Assembly (NCBI GenBank): GCA_027074805.1
Contig: JALTCK010000015.1
Coordinates: forward strand, 1 to 11,085
DNA from: Thermococcus sp.
Lineage (GTDB): Archaea > Methanobacteriota_B > Thermococci > Thermococcales > Thermococcaceae
Reading direction: 5' to 3'
DNA: 11,085 bases
Position numbers and translations under genes: made by a program
Shown here: positions 6,289-11,085 of the stretch, one piece after another
Layout of the letters: each line of letters begins with the position of its first letter
Position numbering within the stretch: position 1 is the stretch's first letter
The notes under the pieces: generated by a model
Database searches by the model: none
Seen by the model: the letters and a program-made list of their open reading frames with translations, nothing else
What the model was told of the DNA's origin: nothing

Positions 6289-6305
6289 TTAAAACGCGGT
6301 TTTAA
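6289..6305 (-). terminator. Small hairpin over the epimerase stop codon: weak terminator candidate
   Basis: TTAAAAC (6289-6295) and GTTTTAA (6299-6305) pair around GCG, overlapping the TAA stop at 6304-6302. Read on the minus strand, a T4 run (6294-6291) and a pyrimidine-rich stretch follow, which suits archaeal termination. The remaining sequence up to the tRNA promoter shows nothing else. Confidence 0.4.
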
Positions 6306-7255
6306 AAGGAACCCAAAAGTTCCCTAACAGTTCTTCTAACGGCCTCGTAGCTGTTCAGCTTTGGTTTCCAGCCGGTCCTTTTAGCTTTTTCTATGCTCAG
6401 ACGCATGAACTTGACGTCGCCCTTCCAGCCTCTACCCCCGTCAACTCCACCGGTGAAGCGGAACTTTGGCTTCAATTCCATCTCCTCACTAACTATCTCG
6501 GCTATTTCTCTGACAGTTATCCAGTCGTCGTTGCCGAGGTTGTAGAAGTCGACGGTCTTGTTGTCTTTCTTGAAGTGCTCAAGGAGGTGAATCATTCCCT
6601 CGACTGTGTCCTTCACGTGAAGGTAACTCTTCCTCTGGGTTCCATCGCCGAGTATTTCAAGTTCCTCCGGGTTCTTGTGGAGCTTGTTGATGAAGTCGTA
6701 GATTACCCCATGATTTGAGCGCTCGCCTATTATGTTAGCCAGGCGGAGGATTAGGGCCCTAAAACCGAATGTGTGGGCGTAACCGCTTATCAGAGCCTCA
6801 GCCGCTAATTTTGCCCCGCCGTAAACGCTTATTGGCTCAAGTGGAGCGTAGTCTTCTGGCGTCGGAATAACATCCGCGTCACCGTAAACCGTTGAAGAGC
6901 TCGTGAAGACGAGGTATTTAACGTTGGCATCCCTAATCGCGTTGAGGAGGTTGTAGGTTATGATTACGTTCGTCTCATAGAGCAGTTCAGGACTTTGGGA
7001 ACCTATCCTAACCTCTGGGTTCGCTGCGAGGTGAAAAACAGCATCAACTCCGTCAACTGCTTTCTTGACGACCTTGGCATCTCTCATGTCGCCTTTTATG
7101 AACTCAAAGTGTTCCTCTTTGAGTCGGTTTTTGATGTTGTTTAAGCTTCCGGCGCTGAGATCGTCAAGAACCCTAACATCCCATCCGATCTCCGTAACTC
7201 TATCCACTAGATGCGAGCCTATGAATCCTGCACCACCAGTAATAAGAACTTTCAT
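6302..7255 (-). CDS. NAD-dependent UDP-sugar epimerase (GalE-like, extended SDR)
   Basis: Probable cytoplasmic UDP-glucose/UDP-galactose 4-epimerase or a related UDP-sugar epimerase, 317 residues, the usual archaeal length. The NAD-binding loop TGGAGFIG is at 6-13, with an acidic DDLSAGS after strand 2 (31-37), which holds the NAD ribose. FHLAANPEVR (74-83) is typical of this subfamily. The catalytic residues are a serine in FTSSST (117-122) and YGGAK (Y145, K149). YLHVKDTVEG and NLGNDD in the second half mark the nucleotide-sugar domain. ATG 7255 is preferred over the in-frame ATG 7267: the protein then begins directly with MKVLITGG, and TGGGG lies 6 bases upstream. Substrate specificity within the family cannot be read by eye. 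Confidence 0.9.
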   Translation of the reverse strand: MKVLITGGAGFIGSHLVDRVTEIGWDVRVLDDLSAGSLNNIKNRLKEEHFEFIKGDMRDAKVVKKAVDGVDAVFHLAANPEVRIGSQSPELLYETNVIITYNLLNAIRDANVKYLVFTSSSTVYGDADVIPTPEDYAPLEPISVYGGAKLAAEALISGYAHTFGFRALILRLANIIGERSNHGVIYDFINKLHKNPEELEILGDGTQRKSYLHVKDTVEGMIHLLEHFKKDNKTVDFYNLGNDDWITVREIAEIVSEEMELKPKFRFTGGVDGGRGWKGDVKFMRLSIEKAKRTGWKPKLNSYEAVRRTVRELLGSF

Positions 7256-7284
7256 AATGGTCCCCATGGTGGATTTGGGTATTT

Positions 7285-7296
7285 GTTATTAAACTT
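7285..7296. promoter_or_regulatory. Shared divergent TATA region for the epimerase (-) and nucleotidyltransferase (+)
   Basis: TTATTAAACTT (7286-7296) works as a plus-strand TATA and predicts transcription near 7316, giving the nucleotidyltransferase a leader of about 30 nt. Its complement contains TTTAATAAC (7293-7285), which predicts an epimerase start near 7263, eight bases before its ATG. The 90-bp gap has no other convincing minus-strand promoter; GTTTTTTG (7305-7312) is a poorer plus-strand alternative. Confidence 0.55.
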
Positions 7297-7345
7297 TGGG
7301 GAAAGTTTTTTGTGTTAATCTCACGGAAGGGGATTGGGTGAGAAC

Positions 7346-8341
7346 ATGAAAGTTTTAATAATGGCGGGAGGATATGCAACTAGGCTGTGGCCGATAACCA
7401 AGGATAATCCCAAAGCCCTTCTCCCCGTTGGGAACAAGAGGATCATAGATTATATCCTTGAGAAGGTTTCGGGGCTCGATTTTCCTGTTTATGTATCCAC
7501 CAACAGGTTTTTTGAAGGATATTTTAAGAACGTTGTGAAGGAGTATGGGATAGGTATCATAGTTGAAGATACTCTTCATGAGGAGGAGAAGCTTGGAACT
7601 GTTGGGGCCATGAAGAAGGCGGTTGATGAACTTGGTTTTGATGATTATCTCGTCATTGCCGGGGACAATTTGTTCTCGTTCTCTTTGGAGGATTTTCTTG
7701 AGCGCTTTGTTGGGGAGACGTTGATAGCAGTCTACGATGTTGGTGACTTCGAATTGGCTAGGCGCTATGGTGTGGTTCTCTTGGAGGGGGAGAGAGTAAT
7801 CGCCTTCGAGGAAAAACCAGCTCAACCTCGCTCCACTCTTATAAGCACGGGTGTTTATGTCTTTCCAAAGCATGTTATGGAACTCCTTGATGAGTATCTT
7901 TCTAATGGCAATAAGGATTCTCCAGGTTACTTCGTTCAATGGCTTCTGGAAAGGGGGGAGTCAATTAAAGCCTATCGCTTTTCTGAGTACTGGTATGATA
8001 TAGGTTCGGCCGACAGTTACTTGGAGGCTTTAAAGACGCTTCTTAGGGAAAGCCATGTGGAGGAGATTCAAATAAGTCCTTATGCTAAGATAATCCCCCC
8101 TGTGGTTATAAAGCGAGGTGCTAAGATTCTTGGTCGTTCGATAATAGGGCCGTATGCTTATGTTGGGCCGGATTGTGTTATTGAGAACTCTGATATAAGT
8201 GATTCTATAATCTTTGGAAGGACCATAATAAGAAACTCCACCATATGGCGTTCTATCATTGATGAGAAGTGTGAGATAAGAAATCTTGAACTCAGGAAGA
8301 GTCTTGTTGGGGGGCACGCGAAGATACAAAGGGGAGAGTGA
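7346..8341 (+). CDS. Sugar-1-phosphate nucleotidyltransferase with C-terminal hexapeptide repeats
   Basis: Makes an NDP-sugar from an NTP and a sugar 1-phosphate; glucose-1-phosphate thymidylyltransferase-like or GDP-mannose pyrophosphorylase-like. 331 residues. The N-terminal Rossmann-like domain has AGGYATRLWP (7-16) with the catalytic R13 and K23 (PKALLPVGNK), GTVGA (84-88), the metal site AGDN (105-108), FEEKP (154-158) and YWYDIGS (215-221). From about 240 the sequence becomes a left-handed beta-helix (IISPYA-like, IIGPYAYVGPDCVIENS repeats). ATG 7346 has GGTGA four bases upstream. Base composition differs from the operon downstream: sampled 60-base lines give 38-47% GC here and about 63% in ATP sulfurylase, with many T-ending codons, hinting at transfer or recent replacement. 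Paired with the epimerase it probably feeds surface glycan synthesis. The sugar is undetermined. Confidence 0.9.
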   Translation: MKVLIMAGGYATRLWPITKDNPKALLPVGNKRIIDYILEKVSGLDFPVYVSTNRFFEGYFKNVVKEYGIGIIVEDTLHEEEKLGTVGAMKKAVDELGFDDYLVIAGDNLFSFSLEDFLERFVGETLIAVYDVGDFELARRYGVVLLEGERVIAFEEKPAQPRSTLISTGVYVFPKHVMELLDEYLSNGNKDSPGYFVQWLLERGESIKAYRFSEYWYDIGSADSYLEALKTLLRESHVEEIQISPYAKIIPPVVIKRGAKILGRSIIGPYAYVGPDCVIENSDISDSIIFGRTIIRNSTIWRSIIDEKCEIRNLELRKSLVGGHAKIQRGE

Positions 8342-8359
8342 CTGTCATTCCACTCTCCC
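8332..8359 (+). terminator. 9-bp hairpin over the nucleotidyltransferase stop codon
   Basis: GGGAGAGTG (8332-8340) pairs perfectly with CACTCTCCC (8351-8359) around a 10-base loop. The TGA stop uses the last two bases of the left arm. The T-rich stretch CTTTTATATT comes about ten bases later but is also the next promoter. It could end transcription, stabilise the 3' end, or insulate the next operon. Confidence 0.45.
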
Positions 8360-8361
8360 AT

Positions 8362-8376
8362 GCGCAACTTTTATAT
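8362..8376 (+). promoter_or_regulatory. Promoter of the sulfate-activation operon
   Basis: GCGCAA (8362-8367) followed by CTTTTATAT (8368-8376) is a good BRE/TATA pair. Standard spacing places transcription near 8397, about 38 bases before the first ATG and inside the run of 10-bp repeats. Confidence 0.7.
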
Positions 8377-8390
8377 TCCCTGCTTCTTCT

Positions 8391-8420
8391 TAATTAAATG
8401 TCATTAAATATCATTAAAGC
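8391..8420 (+). repeat. Three tandem 10-bp repeats at the operon's transcription start: candidate operator
   Basis: The three units are TAATTAAATG (8391-8400), TCATTAAATA (8401-8410) and TCATTAAAGC (8411-8420). The core ATTAAA recurs exactly every 10 bases, one helical turn. They lie across the predicted start near 8397 and stop just before the ribosome binding site GGAGGTG (8422-8428). Ribbon-helix-helix proteins often bind short repeats side by side, and the first gene of the operon encodes such a protein, so autoregulation is likely (inference). Confidence 0.6.
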
Positions 8421-8434
8421 TGGAGGTGTTTGAG

Positions 8435-8662
8435 ATGGCTGAGGAGAAGAAGTACACGACCGTTTCCATACCGAAGCCCCTCTACGACAAGATAAAGGCC
8501 AGGATAGAGGGCACAGGGTTCACCTCAGTTTCCGACTACGTGACCTACGTCCTCCGCGAGGTCTTAGCGAGCCTCGAAGAGGAGGAGAAGGAGGAAGTCT
8601 TCACCGAGGAGGAGGAAGAGAAGGTCAAGGAGAGGCTTCGTGCCCTCGGCTACCTCGACTGA
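8435..8662 (+). CDS. Ribbon-helix-helix (CopG-like) protein with acidic tail
   Basis: 75-residue small DNA-binding protein, probably a dimer. Residues 7-12 (YTTVSI) form the beta strand that enters the major groove; PKPLYDKIKARIE is the first helix, and FTSVSDYVTYVLREVLAS the second, with the turn GTGFTS between. A strongly acidic stretch (about 48-66, mainly Glu) and a short LRALGYLD end follow. The acidic tail is unusual for a repressor and may mediate contacts or limit non-specific DNA binding. ATG 8435 was chosen because GGAGGTG ends six bases upstream; the GTG at 8426 lies within that site. It is 21 bases before the ATP sulfurylase gene and in the same operon, so it most likely regulates it. 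Confidence 0.88.
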   Translation: MAEEKKYTTVSIPKPLYDKIKARIEGTGFTSVSDYVTYVLREVLASLEEEEKEEVFTEEEEEKVKERLRALGYLD

Positions 8663-8683
8663 TTTCGTTTTTGGGTGATAACG

Positions 8684-9823
8684 ATGGTATCCAAGCCCCA
8701 CGGCGGCAAGCTGGTCAGGAGAATCGTGGCGGACAGAACACGCGAGAGAATTCTGAGCGAGCAAAAGGAGTACCCGCGCGTTGACATCGACCACGGAAGG
8801 GCAATAGACCTTGAGAACATCGCCCACGGCGTCTACTCCCCCCTCAAGGGCTTCCTCACGAGCGATGACTTCGGGAGCGTCCTCGACCACATGCGCCTGA
8901 GTGACGATACACCTTGGACGATTCCGATAGTGCTCGATATAAACGAGAGAAACTTCGACGAGGGTGACGCGGTTCTCCTCTACCACGACGGCCTCCCCAT
9001 AGCGAGGATGCACGTCGAGGAGATATACACCTACGACAAGAGGGAGTTCTCCACCAAGGTCTTCAAGACCGACGATCCGGCCCATCCGGGAGTGGCCAGG
9101 GTAATGGGCATGGGCGATTACCTCGTCGGCGGCGAGATTGAACTCCTCAACGAGCTGCCGAACCCCTTCGCCAAGTACACGCTGAGGCCGGTCGAGACAA
9201 GGGTCCTCTTCAAGGAGCGCGGGTGGAGAACCATAGTCGCGTTCCAGACGAGGAACGCCCCCCACGTCGGCCACGAGTACGTCCAGAAGGCCGCTTTAAC
9301 CTTCGTCGACGGCCTCTTCATCAACCCTGTCCTCGGCAAGAAGAAGAAGGGCGACTATAAGGACGAGGTCATAATAAAGGCCTACGAAGCTTTATTCAAG
9401 CACTACTACCCGAAAAACGCCGCAACCCTCGCCACCGTCCGCTACGAGATGCGCTACGCCGGACCGAGGGAGGCCATCCACCACGCGATAATGAGGAAGA
9501 ACTTCGGGGCGACCCACTTCATCGTTGGAAGGGACCACGCCGGCGTTGGCGACTACTACGGGCCCTACGAGGCCTGGGAGATGTTCGACAACTTTCCCGA
9601 CCTCGGCATAACCCCGATGTTCATCAGGGAGGCCTTCTACTGCAGGAAGTGCGGGGGAATGGTCAACGCCAAGATATGCCCGCACGGCGAGGAGTTCCAC
9701 GTCCACATAAGCGGCACCAAGCTCAGGAAGATGATAATGGCCGGGGAGCAGCCGCCGGAGTACATGATGCGCCCGGAGGTCTTCGAGGTCATCCGGAGCT
9801 TCGAGAACCCCTTCGTGGAGTGA
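8684..9823 (+). CDS. sat: ATP sulfurylase (sulfate adenylyltransferase)
   Basis: Converts ATP and sulfate to adenylylsulfate (APS) and pyrophosphate. 379 residues, a normal length for the archaeal enzyme without a kinase domain. Signatures are QTRNAPHVGH (188-197), containing the QxRN substrate motif and the HxxH nucleotide-binding pair H194/H197; GRDHAG (282-287); and ISGTKLR (342-348). C320, C323, C332 and H334 form a zinc-binding site like that of thermophilic Sat enzymes. ATG 8684 has GGTGAT four bases upstream; the GTG at 8675 is inside that site. A T-run at 8668-8672 precedes it, but spacing still supports cotranscription with the ribbon-helix-helix gene. GC is high (about 63% in a sampled line). 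Thermococcales do not respire sulfate, so the role is probably assimilatory or in sulfation (inference). Confidence 0.97.
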   Translation: MVSKPHGGKLVRRIVADRTRERILSEQKEYPRVDIDHGRAIDLENIAHGVYSPLKGFLTSDDFGSVLDHMRLSDDTPWTIPIVLDINERNFDEGDAVLLYHDGLPIARMHVEEIYTYDKREFSTKVFKTDDPAHPGVARVMGMGDYLVGGEIELLNELPNPFAKYTLRPVETRVLFKERGWRTIVAFQTRNAPHVGHEYVQKAALTFVDGLFINPVLGKKKKGDYKDEVIIKAYEALFKHYYPKNAATLATVRYEMRYAGPREAIHHAIMRKNFGATHFIVGRDHAGVGDYYGPYEAWEMFDNFPDLGITPMFIREAFYCRKCGGMVNAKICPHGEEFHVHISGTKLRKMIMAGEQPPEYMMRPEVFEVIRSFENPFVE

Positions 9824-9855
9824 TTTTCTCTCAAATTTTATCCGGAGGAATGGGC

Positions 9856-10791
9856 ATGCACCTCATAGTTCACCACTGGGACACCGACGGTGTAACCTCG
9901 GCGGCGCTTCTCGTGAGGGCCCTTAAGCTGGAGAGATTCACCAACATGACGGCCCCGATAGGCGAGTTCAGGTTTGACGGGCGGATATGGGACGCAATCG
10001 AAAGGGCGGAGAGGCTCTACGTCCTCGACTTTAACGTGCCCAACGAAGTGGAGAAGGTAAAGGTTCCAACTCTCTTCATCGACCACCACACCCAGCCGAG
10101 GATAGGGAACCCCCTTGTTGAGCAGGTGAACCCGTCGCTGGAAGGCAACTATTACCCCTCTAACTCCCTCGTCGTCTCGGAGCACTTCGGAATATGGAAC
10201 GCCTGGAGCGCCCTCGGCGTCGTTGGCGATATCGGAGAGAAGGCCTTCGAGCTGGAGACCGTTAACGAACTCCTCCGGAAAGCGAACCTATCGCGGACGG
10301 AAGCCTTAAGGCTGGTTGAGCTAATTGACTCCAACTACATCGCGATGGAGAGGAAAGCTGTCGAGGAAGCGGTGGCGGTTCTCCTTGAGAGTGAAATCAA
10401 AGACCTTCTCGAATACGAGCCCTGGATCAAAAAGGCGAACGCGATAAGGGAGGCCATAGAGAGCGCCCTTTCGAGCGTCGAGGAGAGGAACGGCTTCGCC
10501 TTCGTGGAGTTTGAGAGCCCCTTCAACGTGATCTCAAAGGTGGCCAGGAGGCTCGTCTGGGAGATGGGCTATCGCGGGGCGGTCGTCGTAAACAGGAACT
10601 TCCACGGGAAGGCCCAGCTCTACTTCCGGATCTCCCCGGAGGAGGCGGAGAGAATAGACATGGGTGAAGTCATCGCCCGTCTTAAGAGGCTCGGCACGAA
10701 GGCCGGCGGAAAGAGGGAAGTGCTCGGCTGCGTCTGTGAGGGGGATAAAATCGAAAAGGCACTCGCAATCATCGAGGAATACCTGAGGTGA
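9856..10791 (+). CDS. DHH-family phosphoesterase
   Basis: Predicted manganese-dependent phosphoesterase of 311 residues. The DHH domain shows HHWDTDGVTS (6-15, ligands D9 and D11), VLDFN (D58), the name-giving DHH at 76-78 and GVVGDIG (D125), so the metal site is complete. The C-terminal half (about 240-311) is DHHA1-like, with NRNFHGKAQLYFRIS and GGKREVLGC in place of the usual GGGH-type loop. Relatives include NrnA-type nanoRNase/pAp phosphatases and RecJ-like nucleases. Next to ATP sulfurylase, a pAp or APS-related phosphatase role is attractive but inferred. ATG 9856 is chosen because GGAGG (9844-9848) lies seven bases upstream; ATG 9850 is only one base from it. A longer in-frame extension into sat encodes non-family sequence and is not real. 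Confidence 0.88.
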   Translation: MHLIVHHWDTDGVTSAALLVRALKLERFTNMTAPIGEFRFDGRIWDAIERAERLYVLDFNVPNEVEKVKVPTLFIDHHTQPRIGNPLVEQVNPSLEGNYYPSNSLVVSEHFGIWNAWSALGVVGDIGEKAFELETVNELLRKANLSRTEALRLVELIDSNYIAMERKAVEEAVAVLLESEIKDLLEYEPWIKKANAIREAIESALSSVEERNGFAFVEFESPFNVISKVARRLVWEMGYRGAVVVNRNFHGKAQLYFRISPEEAERIDMGEVIARLKRLGTKAGGKREVLGCVCEGDKIEKALAIIEEYLR

Positions 10792-10796
10792 GCGTT

Positions 10797-11085
10797 ATGG
10801 AGTTTGAAAAGAAGGTTAAAGAGGGGATGGAGGGCACCAAGCGTGTCTTCGTCATTGGGCTGGATTCGGCCCCGCCAGAATTACTGTTCAACCGCTTCAT
10901 TGACAACATGCCCAACGTCAAGAGGCTTCTGGAAAAGTCCTTCTACGGCCCGATGCAGACCGGAATCCCGGCGATAACCATCCCGATGTGGATGGTGATG
11001 GTCACGGGGAAGACGGCCGGAGAGCTCGGGCTCTACGGCTTCAGACACAGAACCGGCTACAGCTACACGGATTACTGGATAGCCC
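10797..11085 (+). CDS. Type I phosphodiesterase / nucleotide pyrophosphatase-like protein, 3'-truncated by the window edge
   Basis: The frame from ATG 10797 stays open to the window end (96 codons). The start has GAGGTGA (10785-10791) five bases upstream, overlapping the stop of the DHH gene, so translation is coupled. The visible part has the alkaline-phosphatase-superfamily start VFVIGLDSAPP (17-27), where D23 should be a metal ligand. GIPAITIPMWMVMVTGK (56-72) follows, where T61 is the candidate nucleophile, then GELGLYGFRHR (75-85). This pattern is that of archaeal proteins annotated as type I phosphodiesterases, which hydrolyse nucleotide or sugar-nucleotide phosphodiesters. Substrate is unknown. 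The operon may continue beyond the window; an APS kinase gene would be a plausible neighbour but is not visible. Confidence 0.85.
   Translation, partial: MEFEKKVKEGMEGTKRVFVIGLDSAPPELLFNRFIDNMPNVKRLLEKSFYGPMQTGIPAITIPMWMVMVTGKTAGELGLYGFRHRTGYSYTDYWIA

Noticed and set aside
8564..9274. Open frame of 236 codons on - antisense to sat
   Set aside because: The opposite strand encodes a full, motif-complete ATP sulfurylase. The antisense frame is a by-product of high-GC codon bias and has no start signal.
9832..9841. AAATTTTATC as an internal promoter for the DHH gene
   Set aside because: Standard spacing would start transcription inside the coding region, after the ATG; the good ribosome binding site at 9844-9848 would be wasted.
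9649..9855. 69-residue N-terminal extension of the DHH protein overlapping sat
   Set aside because: It is out of frame with the real sat product, is Arg/Gly/Pro-rich, and lies before a strong ribosome binding site and the true DHH-domain start at 9856.

Overview
The window is chromosomal DNA from a hyperthermophilic euryarchaeon of the Thermococcales, most likely a Thermococcus. The evidence is: archaeal BRE/TATA promoters; GGTGAT/GGAGG-type ribosome binding sites; tRNA genes with encoded CCA ends; ATGA and few-base gene junctions; Lys/Glu/Arg-rich proteins; and a dolichol-phosphate mannose synthase whose catalytic residues fall at the positions I recall for the characterised Pyrococcus furiosus enzyme. 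There is no sign of a plasmid, phage, transposase gene or CRISPR array.

Layout. (1) 1-2070, + strand: the 3' part of a TrkA potassium-uptake regulator, overlapping by ATGA a complete TrkH channel gene. (2) 2072-2479, +: a small winged-helix regulator with its own promoter; a perfect 9-bp dyad lies where transcription should start. (3) 2476-4170, -: an M28-like zinc aminopeptidase, tail to tail with the regulator. (4) 4242-5300, -: dolichol-phosphate mannose synthase with a C-terminal GtrA-like membrane domain. (5) 5372-6184: tRNA-Pro(CGG) on + facing a tRNA-Glu(CTC)/tRNA-Ile(GAT) pair on -. The roughly 570 bp between them contains no credible gene. It holds two large imperfect palindromes of the same family in tandem, each nearly filling its half of the gap. 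(6) 6302-7255, -, and 7346-8341, +: a divergent pair of sugar-nucleotide genes, an NAD-dependent UDP-sugar epimerase and a sugar-1-phosphate nucleotidyltransferase of clearly lower GC. (7) 8362-11085, +: an operon of a ribbon-helix-helix protein, ATP sulfurylase, a DHH phosphoesterase and the start of a type I phosphodiesterase. Three helically phased 10-bp repeats lie between its promoter and first gene.

How the parts fit. TrkA/TrkH form one potassium-import system. The mannose synthase, epimerase and nucleotidyltransferase all serve surface glycan and glycoprotein synthesis. The last operon makes adenylylsulfate; the DHH protein may remove 3'-phosphoadenosine-type by-products (inference). 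The most unusual part is the pair of palindromes at 5465-6013. The phased repeats before the sulfurylase operon and the dyad before the winged-helix gene are the best candidate operators.
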